Shown piece by piece: positions 10,001 through 21,040 of a stretch of 32,673 nt of DNA. The position numbers and the translations under genes were made by a program. Numbering within the stretch: the stretch's first letter is position 1; each line of letters opens with the position of its first letter. Under the pieces are notes generated by a model. The model saw only the letters and a list, made by a program, of their open reading frames with translations, searched no databases and was not told where the DNA came from. Origin of the DNA: Chlamydomonas sphaeroides (taxonomy: Eukaryota; Chlorophyta; Chlorophyceae; Chlamydomonadales; Chlamydomonadaceae); assembly GCA_001662425.1 (NCBI GenBank), contig BDDC01000830.1, forward strand, positions 1 to 32,673, written 5' to 3'.

Positions 10001-13000
10001 TGTCGGACGGTCGCATGTTCAAGAAGGCGGTGCTGACGCCCGAGGAGATCATGGGCACGAAGAAGCGCTCCGTCAACGTGGCGGTGCGTAGGGCGCTCGC
10101 GTGCCGGTGTGCCTCCGCTGCAGTCGTGTACGTTGAACGGGTAGAGGCGTAGCTCTTCTCTACGTGCGTTGGCCGAGCCGGGGTTGTCAGGACAGCTGTG
10201 GGGCAAGCTGTATGCTCGGGGTTGGCGAGGAATGACACGGCGGATTGCCCACGCTGCTTGCAGGCCGTGCTCGATGGCGACGACGACGATGACGACAGCG
10301 CGGCCGCTGGCGGTGGCCAGGGCCCACGCGGCGGCGCAGGCCCAAAGGGCAAGGGCGGCAAGGCCGCAGGCGGCCAGGGCGGCGCGCAGGGCGGCAAGCA
10401 GGGTGACAGCAAGCCGCTGTCGACGGGCTGGAAGGCGGCGCTGCAGAATTTCGGCGGCGGTGGTGGTGCTGGCCCCGACCAAAAGCGGGTAAGCTGCTCG
10501 CATCGCCGTAACCCCCCAAAGCCATGCCTGCCCTGCCCTGCCCTGCCCGTGTATCACCCACCCTTGTCATCGCCGCTCTCCGTGCTGCCCGCTCACTCCC
10601 GCTCCTGTGCCCCAACACTTCCGCTCCTGTGCCCCACTGACCGCAGGGCGCTCCCAAGGCGGCGCTGCTGCCGACGAGCACCAACATGAAGCAGATGCAG
10701 AAGCAGCTGCAGGGAATGCAGAGGCTGCCCGTCAAGCTGCCCATGACCACCATCACCGAGCGCATGCTCGCCTCCACGGAGAAGCCCAAGGAAGCCGGCG
10801 ATCGGCCCAAGCTGGCGTCCGTGGCGGAGAAGCTGCTCGGCAAGGGCAGCGCCGCACAGACGGCGGCGGCGCTCAAGGAGATGACCCCCGACGAGAAGCG
10901 CAAGGACATCATCTCCCGCATCCAGGCGGCGCAGAAGCACCGCAAGGAGGGGGGCGCCTCGCACGCAGCTCCTGACGGGCCCTCGGCGGGCCTGCCCACG
11001 GGCGAGCTGCTTGCCGGGGGGTCCGGCTCGGGCCCAGCAGGGCTGCTGGTCAACGCCTCCGCAACCAACACGCCCGCGGGCAACCGCTGGAACCGCGCCA
11101 TGGGGGCCATCAAGGCGCGCCGCTCCAGCGCCGGCGAGGCTGATGGCGAGGGCCCTCGCCGCGACACGCTGACGAACGCGCCGACGGGCGACGTGCCCAT
11201 GGCACGGCCTGACGCCGAGGAGGCACTGCGGCCATTCAGCGCCGGCACCACGCTCGGCGCAGACAGCCGGCGCACACTGCTGCCTGGTAGTACTGGGCCG
11301 ACGACTAGCGGCGAGATCAAGGCGGACGCCGCGCTGCAGCTGCCGCTGGAGGAGGTTGAGGAGGAGAAGGATAAGCCTGCGTCGGCGGGCAGCGCCGCCA
11401 CCATCGCCACCCTAGAGCGCGCCGGCGTGCTCAATCCGTCGGCCGGCGCCGACGGCGCGCGCGCCAGCACGCCCACGCTGTTCCCCGGTCGGACCTCCAG
11501 CAACGCCGTCGCTGGTGCGGCAGGCCCCATCGCCCCCAGCGGCCTCAGCGGCGCGGCCGACAGCGGCAGCCGCACCCTGGAGCAGGTGCGGGCGGAGTGG
11601 GCGGCCAACAAGGCCCGCATGGCGCAGGACCCGATGTCAGCGCAACGCCAGGGCCAGGGCGCCAGCAGCAGCGGCGCCGCGCCGGAGTCAGCTGTCGGCA
11701 GCATGCGGCGTGACGGCTCCGACGGGGTGCAGCAGTGGCCCGGCCTGGCGGCGTCGCCGGTTCGCGCATCGCAGAACGCGCGCACGAGCGCCAGCGGCGT
11801 GCCGGCGATGCAGCAGGTAGCGGCTGCCGATGCGGCACCGCGGTACTCCTGGAGCGGGGCTCCCGGTGACGCCGAGGCCCTCGGCCGGCAGTTGTCCAGC
11901 AACCGCGCTGTGCTAGAGGCGTCGCGCTCCAACGGCGCCGGCTCACCTAGCGGCAGCGCCGGCGGCGCGCCACCAACAGCGGCGTCGCCGTTGGGCCGGC
12001 TGGGTTCCATGCCTCGGCCCAGCCGCATGAAGGGCAAGGCCAGCGTTGACGGCGGCCCGGCCGACGGCCGGGTGTCGGAGCTGGGCGAGTATCAGCCTAG
12101 CGCTGTGGCGGCTGGTGGGCTGCAGCCAGTGGACGAGGAGGATGAGCTCGGCTATGGCAGTTACAACCGCATGTTCAGCGCTGAGGGCGGCGAGGGCGGC
12201 GTGCCGTCGCTGCTGGCCTCGCCGGCGCCACCGGTGCCACAGCGCCTGCCGTCTCCAATGAAGCAGCCGGTGGCCGCGGCGCCGTCACCACTGGGCCGAC
12301 AGGCCTCGCCGGCACCACCACAGTCGAGGGATGGTGACGGCGACTTTGAGGCTCCCAGCGGCGTGATGCGTGCCGTGTCGCTCAACCCTCATGACGAGGT
12401 TGATGGCTTCATGAATGAAGTTGAGGCCAGGGAGGCGGCGGGCGGCAGCGCTGGCGGCACGCCGCAGCCGGCAATTATGGCCTCGCCACAGGTCATGGGC
12501 CCCCGGCCTACACGATTCAGCACCACGGGCAGCAACAGCGGCGGCTCTGGGCCCACTATAGGCAGCAGCGGCGCGAGGCGCGGCGGGCCGGGGCCAGTGG
12601 CCGAGAGCGTGGTTGACCGCATGGCGAGCGGTGTCGAGACTGCGCTCGGCAGCTGGACGCAGCTGGCACACAAGGGCGTGGGGCCGGCGATGGTGGGCTC
12701 GCAGGCGGGCGCCTTCCACTGGCCGGTGGAGGAGGCCGAGGACGACGACGAAGAAGAGGATGAGCACGACGGCGAGGGCGAGGACGACGAGCTGAACGTC
12801 GGCTGGTGGACGCGCCGCGTCGCGGCGTCAGAAGCGCGGGAGGCGGGGCTGGACTTGGGCCCGCAGCCGGACCTGACCAACATGTCAGCCTTCCGCGCCG
12901 ACGGTGACCCGCTCTCGGTGGTCTATGAGTGGCGTGTTGACAGCGCTGGCGACGAGGGTGACGTTGAGGCGAACGGGCCCCCCAGCCCGCGCGCGCGTGC

Positions 13001-16000
13001 CGTTGCGGAGGCCCGCGTGCTGCCAACATCCACTACCCCACGCGCTGGCGCTGCACTGAACGCGGAGCTACCCCACGATGGCAGCGACCGACCGGCGCCG
13101 GACCCGTCCGCTTGGGCCGCCGTTCTTGCGGCGGCGCGGCAGTCGGGGCCGGTGGCCGAGGCGATCACCTTTGCGCCGGGCCAGGGCGCCGGCGGCGCCG
13201 GCGACGACGACACGCCAACGCACAGGCAGGCGCAGGCTGCGGGCATGGACCCTGCGGTTGCACGTGGGCTGTCGAAGAAGGGTGGCGCTGGCGAGGAGAG
13301 TGCTGCTGGTGGCGGCGTGGTTCGCTCCATCTCCGGCACCTCGCTCCACAGCACCTTCTTCCGGGACGCCAGGGAGGATGACATTGACGTGGCCTCGCCG
13401 TCCGCGGCCAAGACCAAGCGCGGCGTGCGCATGGCAGGTGGTGACGCCGACGACCTTGCCGGCGCCAAGGCTGTCGGCAGTGGCACCAGCGCCGGCGGCA
13501 ACAAGAGCGGGCGGCGGCGCGGCGTGGCGTTTGGTGGCGAGGAGGTGGAGGGGTACGACCGGACCGCGCCGCCTGTCGCCGTCGCGCAGGCCACCGGGCA
13601 GCCACAGCAGGGCGACGGCATCATGACGCGCTGGCTGGCGGGCTTGGGTGGCGGTGCTGCTGGTGGCAACAGGGTCGCGCCCGATGAGGACGAGGAGGCG
13701 GCCATGCGCGCCGCGCGCGCGGTCGGCGGTACCGGCGGCAGCGGCTCGATGAAGTCGGGCCATGGCTCGCGGCCCAAGTCGGCCTTCCGGCCCATCCTGA
13801 ACGGCTCCAAGCGCCGCGATGCGGAGGGCGAGGTGGGCGCCGGCGGTGGTGGCGGCACCGGCAGCGGGCATGTCAGCTTCAATGCTCGACCGACGACTGC
13901 GGGCCGCGGCCGCGCTACGGACGCGCTGCCGCGCAGCACCCAGTCGCGGACGCGGCCCATGAGCAGCGCGATGAAGATGGACGGCGGCGGCAATGGCCGG
14001 CCCCTGACTGCACTGCGGCCCACCACGGCGCTGCGGGCGCAGGCTGCGCGGCCGATGACCGCGCTGCGGCCCATGACCGCGCTGCTGGGCGGCGCACCGG
14101 ACCCGGCCAAGGAGGCCAAGGAGCAGAAGAAGAAGGAGAAGAAGGAGCGCGAGCAGGTGCGGTGCCAGGGGGAAACGCAACCCGGCGTCGGACGGCGCGA
14201 GTTCTGCTGGCGTGTCTGCACGGCTGCACCATGCGCAACGCGCTGCGCTGCCGTATCTTGCCCGCTCCCGCCGTGGGACTGGCTGTGGGTCTGATTGACT
14301 GCCACTGCTGCTGCTCCAGTGACTTAGCCATGTAATGTGGCTGCCCCTTGTTCGGACAGGCGATCGAACGTGCGGCCGACGGGCTGCGCCGCGCCAACTC
14401 CCTCATCATCTTGGACGGGGCCGACCCCGACGAGGACGAGGAGATCGACGAGGTGCACGCACAGGTGAGACGGAATGGCGTGGCAACTGCTGGTCCCGGC
14501 CCAAGGGCACACGGCACGTCGCGCAGCTGAATCGTCACAGGCACCCCATCGCCTCGCTCGCCTGTTGCCGCCTGCCTGACCGACCTTTTCCGCTCGTGGC
14601 CCCCATCGCGCCGCTGCCTGGCTCCAGATGATGATGTGGAACTCGTTTGCCTTCGCGTGGGACGAGATCATCGACGACCTGCGCATGGCCGACTACGTCA
14701 ACGACAAGGAGGTGTCGATGCTAAAGTTCGTGCGCCTGGATATGGGCAGCCGCGGCCACGGCCTGCGCCCCATCCTGCTGCCCACCTTCTTCTACGCCGG
14801 CCAGGTAAGCGCGCGCACGCGGGCCAAGCGGGCAGGGCCTGCGCCATGGCAGTGCAATTGCAAACAGACAGCTGCGGGCGGGGCCTAACCCTTTTTGTTG
14901 TGGCGGCCCTTGCGCTGCAACCTTGCTCGCCGCAGGTCCGCAAGGTGGTGGACACGGGCCAGGTGTCGACGGCGCAGGTCATGGTGCTCAACGAGCTGCG
15001 CGTGCTGGTCGTGTGGCTGGGCTGCCAGGTGGGCAGCCAGCGTCGTGCCCATGCACATGCAGCTGTCCTCGTCACGCAAACCCCAGCACACGCCGCCGAC
15101 TGCTTGTTTGCATGATGCACGCGCACATACGCTCGCTGCTTGCCACGTGCCCGCCTCAGGTCGGTCTGCTGTCGGGCAAGCACGCGCACGTGATCACGTC
15201 TGCGCCCTTCTACCGCGGCAACATCAACGTGAAGCACGCGCTGCTGCGCAAGAAGATGCTGCAGCACGGCCTCAAGCTGGTGGACCACCTGGAGCAGATC
15301 TGCGAGCGCCACGAGGTGCCGTTTGACATGAAGGAGATTGCGGACAACCTGTACCAGCTCTGGGTGGCGTTGGAGGGTGAGCTGCAGCTGCGAAAATGTT
15401 GCGCCTGCCGGGGACAACCAGCAACAACCAGCAAACATGACTTGGCTTGGCTTACGGCTGTACGGATTGTGTGTCGCGGGCGCTTGTGCTGACGATTGCG
15501 GTCCTCGCGGCTGCTGCTCGTGTCCTTTGACTGCCAGGCGAGTGCTTCGCCGTCCACAAGGCCGCCGAGCGCGGGCGCGCGACGCCTGAGGAGGTGGAGC
15601 TGGCGAGCATTTTGTTCGAGGTGGTGTCGGACATGAAGAACGTCATTAGCTCCGACCCGGAGGGCCTCAAGTCCATCATGAAGACCGCTCTGCTGAACAA
15701 GTAAGCCCTGCTGCACGTCCCATGGCTGCGCCGCCCAGCCCCGGCCTGCTCCCCGCCTGCGCCCATGCTCCTCCACGATCCCTGCTGGCCGCCCTGCCCC
15801 ACGCCCCGGGCCCTCCTGCGCCCCGCATTGATGCCCTGCGTCCCGCCTGCCGCCGCCGCCCTGCTCTTAGCGCCACCGCCGACTACCGCGAGCTGCTCCG
15901 CGTCATCCGCGTCATCAAGCGCATGCTTGTGACGACCGAGGCGGAGGCGACGCCGCAGAGCGAGGAGGCGCAGCGCATCCTGGGCTTCTTCATCAACTCG

Positions 16001-19000
16001 CTGGGCCACCCCTCGCTGGACAAGCCGCCGTCCATCGACAAGATGTGGTCCTGGTCCATCCTGACGCCGCTGTACGAGGAGGATGTGATGTACGCGCTGG
16101 ATGCAAAGGCTCTGGGTGAGCGCACGCGGGGGGAAAGGGCAAGCGTGCGCGGGTGGTTCGGCTCAGGCCGAGCACGCGTGCGGCTGGGAGCGAGCGGGTT
16201 GGCGCAGGCCCGGCGCGGCAGATGCGGCGGCTAACAAGCGTTGCCCTGCCGCCCCTGTGACTTGCGCCTGCGGACCCGCAGCCAAGGAGGTGGGGCTCAA
16301 GATGAAGAAGATGACGGACCTGCTGTCCGAGTCGGACGACAACATCAGCCTCATGAGCTTCCTGAAGACCATGTTCCCCTACGAGTGGTCCAACTTCAAG
16401 GAGCGCATGAAGGTGAGCCGCCCGCCCGCCACAACCATGGCCCCACTACGCGGCTCGTGCAGCTCCGCCGCTGCCACCGCGCGCCATTCCTGACGCTGCT
16501 CTGCCCCGTTGACCGCGTCTCTCGCAGACGGTGAACCCGGACATCAACCTCAAGGACCTGTCGGAGCACGACTTTGCGCCCGGCATGGACATGTACGAGT
16601 TCAAGCTGGAGCTGCAGATGTGGGCCTCGCTGCGCGGCCAGCTGCTGGCGCGCACGGTGCACGGCATGATGCTCAACGAGGTGTCGCTGCGCGTGCTGGC
16701 CAAGCTGGAGCACCCCATGCCGCCCACCATGAACGAGCTCGAGTACAAGTGAGGGCTGGGGCATCGGGGCTGGGGCTGGGGCAGCTAGGTAACAGCTTGG
16801 CTCTGCAGGAGCGCTGCGCCCAGCAGCGTGCTGCGGGGCTTCGAGCCTTACATCTGACGCCCTGGCCCACCCAACCTGCTCCCCAGGCGCTACATCGACC
16901 AGCTGGTGAACCCCAAGTTCGAGTACGTGGTGACGCCGCAGACGTACGGCAAGAACCGCGTCTCCAAGGACCTGCGCCTGCGCTGGCTGGCCTCCTCCAT
17001 CGACATCCTCATGCAGAAGTACCCGCGGCTCAAGGCGAGTGGCTTGCTCGCGGCGCTCCCCGCTGCCCGACTGATATCTGTGCAACGCGCGCCGCCGGCT
17101 GCGATTGTCGCTGCCTGGGCGTGTGATTCTCCCCTGACCGGCGGTCGTGCCTGCTGCCATGGTTGGTCCTTGCAGGTGGCTTTCCTGGACCACGCGGAGG
17201 CGGACAATGGGCCGACGCAGTACTCGGTCATGGCGCGAGGGCGCGACCTGAACGACCCCGGCCAGCTGGCGGCGCTGGCGGCCATGGGCATCCAGGAGGA
17301 CGACAACGGCGTCATCGAGGTGCGGGGCTCGTCTGGGTGGCGCTGCCGTGCACTGGGGCGGGGGGCCACGCGCTTTGTCTTGCTTAGTGCCATCGAGGTC
17401 GTGGGCGGCGGACTGCGCGCTGCTTGATCGGTGTGCCTAGACCGCGGCGGGGCATGAACTTGTTGCACGACTTGCTGCGTGTGTTGTGTGTCGCAGGTGT
17501 ACCGCGTGCGGCTGCCGCACAACAAGTACTCCGGGCGCGGCGTCATCCTGGGCGAGGGCAAGCCCGAGAACCAGAACCACGCCGTCATCTTTGCGTTCGG
17601 CGAGGGCCTGCAGGTACGTGACGCCCCGCCTTCGCGTGCTGGCCTGTCATGCAAACCATGGCCAGGGTGCTTGCCGAGGCCCGGCACCGCGCAACGATGA
17701 CAATTTCTGGCAGCTAGCTTGCAGCTCTCCATCTCTCATGCGCCTTTCCATAACTCTCCCGGCAGGCCATCGATATGAACCAGGACAACGTGCTGGCTGA
17801 GACGCTCAAGTGCCGCAACCTGGTCACGGAGCTGCTGCCGTCGACCAAGGGCGCCTTCCACCTGTTCGCCGACGACGACGAGGAGGTGCAGATCACCAAG
17901 AAGACCATCGCGAGCGAGCTGCTCTACGTGATGCGCATGCGCCAGGTGCGCCCCTGCTGTGGCTGCGGCCGGCCGGCCCACGCTCTTCTCGCGCGCCCGC
18001 AACACCCCGATGTACAGTCATTGCTCAACGCTGCCATGTGCCCCACCCAACCGGCTCCAGGTCGCATGCACGTACACGGCGCTGGTGGGCTTCCGCGAGT
18101 GGATCTTCTCCGAAAAGTCCGGCGCGCTGGGCCGCTTCGCGGCCGCCACCGAGTACGCTTTCGGCACCATCACGCAGCGCACGCTCACGCACCCCGCGCG
18201 CATTCGGCTGCACTACGGCCACCCCGACATGTTCAACAAAATGTTCGTCATGACTCGGGTGAGGCGGGCCTTGGGCTGAGCGCGTCAACGCAGCCGATCG
18301 CGGGCTTGCCCTGATATCAGCCTCACGCTAAGTTAGCAGCCTCGCTGTGGTTTGTTGCTGACTGGGGCCCTTGCTCTGCCGCCCCGCGTCCGCAATCGCA
18401 GGGCGGCATCTCCAAGGCCACGCGCCAGCTGCACCTGACAGAGGATGTGTTCTGCGGCTGCAACCACACGCTGCGCGGCGGGCGCATCCGGTACAAGGAG
18501 TACATCAGCTGCGGCAAGGTACGCCGTGACTGCCCGCGCCGCTGTGGCCGCATCCCAGACGCCAGCACGCCAGAGGCGCCTCTGCGCGCACACGGCCTGC
18601 CCCCCTGCCGCATGCCGGCGCTAGCGCTCGCGCCGGTTGCTTGACTTGTGAGCCTGTTGCTGCCGCGCAGGGCCGTGACATGGGCTTCGACTCCATCAAC
18701 GGCTTCAACTTCAAGATTGCCGGTGGTGGTGGCGAGTGGGCCATCTCTCGCGAGAGCGCGCGCCTGGGCGCGCGGCTGGACGTGTTCCGGCTGCTCATGT
18801 TCTACCACAGCTGCATCGGCTTCTACATCAACTCGTGGCTGACGACGCAGGTGTGGCCGCCGCGTGTCCGCCCTCATGTTGACCCATCCGCCTCGCCGTG
18901 CCGGGGCCCTGCCGTAGCGCCTGCCCCAGCGCCAGCCTCCTTCGCCTTGCCCTGGTTGCTGCCGGCCCAACTCAAACCGTCCCTACCCCAACCCCGCAGG

Positions 19001-21040
19001 CGGCGTTCTGGAACATCTACGCGCTGCTGGTGTTCAACATGGCCAAGGCCAGCCAGATGTCCGACATGTTGCAGCGCATCTACAACGTGCAGCAGATCCT
19101 GCAGCTGGGTACGCTGGCCATGATCCCCTACATCGGCCAGCTCATCCTGGAGATGGGCATCGTCAAGGCCGTGCTGACGGTGTTCCAGCAGATCGTCACC
19201 GGCTCGCTGTTCTTCTACATGTTCCAGCAGCAGACCGTGGCGAGCAGCTTCATTGCGGATATCACGTACGGCAGCGCCAAGTACGTCGGTACGGGTCGTG
19301 GCTTCAACATCACGGCGCTGGACTTCGTCAAGGTCGGTAGGCGACTCGGCGGGCCTCCGCCCAAGGCTTGCTTGCAGAGCGTGGCCGGGACCGCGGCGCG
19401 CTGCTTCAGCGGGGCACGTGCAAGACGCCTGACCCATGCCGCCCGCGTCGCTTCGCATCTTCCCGCCCCCCCAGGTGTTCACGCTATACACGCGGTCGCA
19501 CCTGTACTACGCGTTCGAGCTGCTTTTCATGCTCATCAGCATGTACGCCGTGCGCGGCTGCGAGGTCTGCAACTACGGCTCGCTCACCTGGTCGGGCTGG
19601 CTGCTGGCGTCCGTGCTCATCTTCGCGCCGCTGTGGTTCAACCCCTTCTCCTTCGACATCGCCAAGGTGCACGTCAACTACCTGGCCTGGCAGCGCTGGA
19701 TGCAGGGCGACGTGGACACCATGACGGGCTCCAACTGGTACACGTGGAACGCGTGAGTGCCGAGGGAGGCCGGGTTCGCGCAGGGGCTATGGGCAGGCTG
19801 GGTTGTGGTGATCCCGCTTGGTGCTGTTGCACCCAACCGATCAGCGGCTCGGGTGATGGGCTGATGCCGTTCCGCTCCCCCGTGGCTGCCTGCCTTGTTG
19901 CCATCCCACAGCGGGCAGCTGGAGAAGCTGCGCAACGACAACGGCAACAACACGGACCAGTGGCTCAACGTGCTGTCCGTCATCATCTCGATCGCGCCCT
20001 ACATCCTGCTCTGCATCTGCGCCGGGTCGCGCCTGGACATCTACATGCCCGCCGCGGCCGCGTACGACTCTGTGCTCAAGAACCAGATTGTCATCTTCCT
20101 GATGGCGACGGTGTCGATCTGGATCTTTGTGTACGCAACGATCCAGGTGGGCAGGCGCCGCACTGCGGCAAATGGAACGTCATACCAGCGCAGGAGGCCT
20201 CCAAGCAGTCATGGACGCAGTGACGGACCCGGTTGTTGTCCTTGCCCTGGCCTGGGCAAACGAGATATGGGCCACCTTGTTGATCTTGCTATTTGCTGCC
20301 CTTGCGGCTCGCAGATCAAGACGTATTTCACCGAGCTGGCGGACCACAAGCCGTACCGCATCTACCGCTACATCGTGACCATTTGCATGTTCATCTTCCT
20401 CATCGTCTGGCTCGCCGTCGCCAGCCGGTGGTACGAGGGCAACGGCTTCACCACGCTGTGCGTCATCATGTGGGCCAACTTTCAGCTTCTCATTGCGTTC
20501 CACAGGGTAAGAGCTAAGCCGCGCTGCTCCAGGGCGGTGCCCCGCCCTGTATTTCTCCACGCTCTGCAGCGCACTGAATCTGCTGCACCTGGACCCCGGG
20601 TCCCAACGCCCGCGCGCTCACTTTGGCTCCGGCTGCTCCTCTGTCTGCTTGCTTCCTCTCCCTTGCAGTTCGTGTCGGTGGTGTGGTCGCAGAACAACGC
20701 GATGCGCGCGTTCGTTGACTCGTTCCACTACACCGTGGACCAGCTCATCGGCTACCTGCTCTTCATCTTCATCGCCTTCCTGTCCTTCTTGGGCGTGGTC
20801 AGCGTGCTGCAGATGAAGCTGCTCTTCAACGACGCCTTCGCGCAGACCGCCGGCCACGCGCGTATCGCGCGCGCCATGAAGGACAACAAGGTCGGCTTCG
20901 ACACGCGCGGCCCCAAGGGCAAGCCAGGGCGCGGCCCGCCGCCGCCGGCCCACGGCGCGCCGAGCATGGCGGCGCCGAGCACCGCGCACCCCAACTTTGA
21001 CGCCAAGTCGCTCGTGACATCGGAGCACCGCTACATGTGA
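4045..21040 (+). CDS. GSL: 1,3-beta-glucan (callose) synthase, FKS1/GSL family, GT48, with giant central insertion
   Basis: Plasma-membrane synthase family making beta-1,3-glucan from UDP-glucose. Exons: 4045-4362, 4429-4504, 4589-5085, 5218-5442, 6369-6520, 6740-7093, 7244-7415, 7623-7768, 7933-8070, 8254-8454, 8631-8823, 9223-9354, 9459-9617, 9790-10083, 10264-10488, 10647-14156, 14360-14464, 14628-14804, 14936-15028, 15160-15376, 15538-15700, 15871-16115, 16282-16412, 16528-16748, 16887-17034, 17176-17319, 17497-17613, 17766-17945, 18061-18258, 18402-18518, 18671-18850, 19000-19332, 19475-19752, 19912-20146, 20315-20506, 20669-21040. All phases close, giving about 3,545 aa. Order: Q-rich N-terminus; FKS1 domain 1 (residues ~280-600, with FGFQ and YDDINE); membrane block (~600-960); disordered insertion (~1020-2300); GT48 catalytic domain (~2300-3060, with WASLRGQ, LGEGKPENQNHA, DMNQDN and FHYGHPD-like HYGHPDMF); C-terminal membrane block (~3060-3500). 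All introns are GT-AG except the one after 17034 (GC-AG). Start choice: first ATG of the open frame after an in-frame stop. Family certain; the exact ends of a few exons (12, 16) are less so. Confidence 0.94.
4183..4320 (+). other. Q/Y-rich, prion-like N-terminal segment of the glucan synthase
   Basis: Within exon 1, about residues 47-92 consist largely of Gln with regularly spaced Tyr and Pro, including repeated YYQQPQQ blocks and later YAQQQQQW. It is preceded by a Pro5-Gly5 stretch. Plant callose synthases and fungal FKS proteins normally start with an ordered Vta1-like region or a different tail. Such composition typically forms a disordered or condensate-prone cytosolic tail; that role is inferred from composition only. 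Confidence 0.8.
4756..4960 (+). other. Basic KSAM-repeat region and poly-Lys stretch of the glucan synthase
   Basis: Exon 3 encodes a very basic segment with KSAM three times (4756-4836) in a KSAMKKSAMRG-like context, ending in RRPGATSAK. An acidic patch (EEGEEEEG) and then seven consecutive lysines (IIKKKKKKKERDKK, about 4918-4960) follow, just before FKS1 domain 1 begins. The KSAM/RPxSA flavour recurs in the central insertion. Possible roles are phosphorylation sites, contact with acidic phospholipids, or a nuclear-localisation-like signal; none is demonstrated. Confidence 0.75.
5443..6368 (+). other. Longest intron (intron 4) of the glucan synthase
   Basis: At 926 nt this intron is several times longer than most others in the gene. 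It starts GTGCGG after ...GTCATGCAG and ends CCCTCTAG before GACGTACTGG. Several degenerate copies of GCTGGCAT/GCATGC-type words occur, but I see no conserved exon, RNA gene or recognisable mobile element in it. Confidence 0.7.
10647..14156 (+). other. Giant low-complexity exon (exon 16) inserted in the glucan synthase
   Basis: A single 3,510-nt exon (1,170 codons, residues ~1095-2264) is open throughout and in phase with both neighbours. Upstream is the acceptor at CCGCAG|GGCGCT; downstream is the donor GAGCAG|GTGCGG. Composition is Ala/Gly/Ser/Pro-rich with acidic runs (12733-12795, an EDDDEEEDE-type run). Short basic repeats follow near the end, then a KKKEKKERE tail. Exon 15 (a D6 run plus Gly/Lys-rich sequence) and exon 17 (acidic) extend the same disordered linker. 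It lies between the last N-terminal membrane segment and the WNEII-like start of the catalytic domain (WDEIIDDLR, exon 18). The equivalent loop of plant and fungal enzymes is short. No known domain was recognised. Confidence 0.85.
13752..14084 (+). repeat. RPxSA / RPxTAL protein repeats at the end of the insertion
   Basis: Between these positions exon 16 encodes KSG..SRPKSAFRP (13752-13793), RPTTAGRG, RPMSSAMK, and then four RP[L/T/M]TAL units (13998-14084): RPLTAL, RPTTAL, RPMTAL, RPMTAL. The units share Arg-Pro-x-Ser/Thr-Ala-hydrophobic and resemble the KSAM units near the N-terminus. They read as short linear motifs with a phosphorylatable Ser/Thr in basic context. No named motif was identified. 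Confidence 0.75.
14628..18850 (+). other. GT48 catalytic domain of the glucan synthase (exons 18-31)
   Basis: The cytosolic glucosyltransferase region (residues ~2300-3076) is well conserved. Landmarks in order are WDEIIDDLR (exon 18), FPYEWSNF (exon 23), LWAS-type MWASLRGQLLARTVHGMM (exon 24), LGEGKPENQNHAVIF (exon 27), AIDMNQDN (exon 28), LHYGHPDMF (exon 29), GGISKATRQLHLTED with FCGCN..LRGGRI (exon 30), and KGRDMGFDSINGF (exon 31). These match the strongest blocks of plant callose synthases and yeast FKS1. No stop or frameshift interrupts it, so the enzyme is probably active. The following exon 32 carries YVGTGRGF, in place of the plant YRGTGRGF or YRATGRGF. Confidence 0.92.
17035..17175 (+). 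other. GC-AG intron (intron 25) of the glucan synthase
   Basis: Exon 25 ends ...CGGCTCAAG and the next bases are GCGAGT, a GC donor otherwise close to consensus. The acceptor is CCTTGCAG before GTGGCTTTCC. Removing exactly this interval joins YPRLK to VAFLDHAE in phase, matching the YPALRVAYIDE block of callose synthases. No nearby GT donor preserves that block. All other introns of the gene begin with GT. Confidence 0.85.

Noticed and set aside
10187..12037. 616-codon open frame on the minus strand opposite exon 16
   Set aside because: It is a reverse-frame shadow of a GC3-rich coding exon, with Arg/Ser/Pro/Ala-rich random-looking sequence; the + strand frame is longer, in phase with both splice sites and flanked by conserved exons.
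10647..14156. Exon 16 as a separate gene nested between two halves of the synthase
   Set aside because: Splice phases on both sides are zero and compatible, there is no stop before the donor at 14156, and linker exons 15 and 17 have the same disordered character; nothing suggests an independent start or end.
12923..14305. 460-codon minus-strand frame and overlapping 370-codon frame
   Set aside because: They are shadows of the same exon, produced by extreme GC content; no family motif and no splice or start context.
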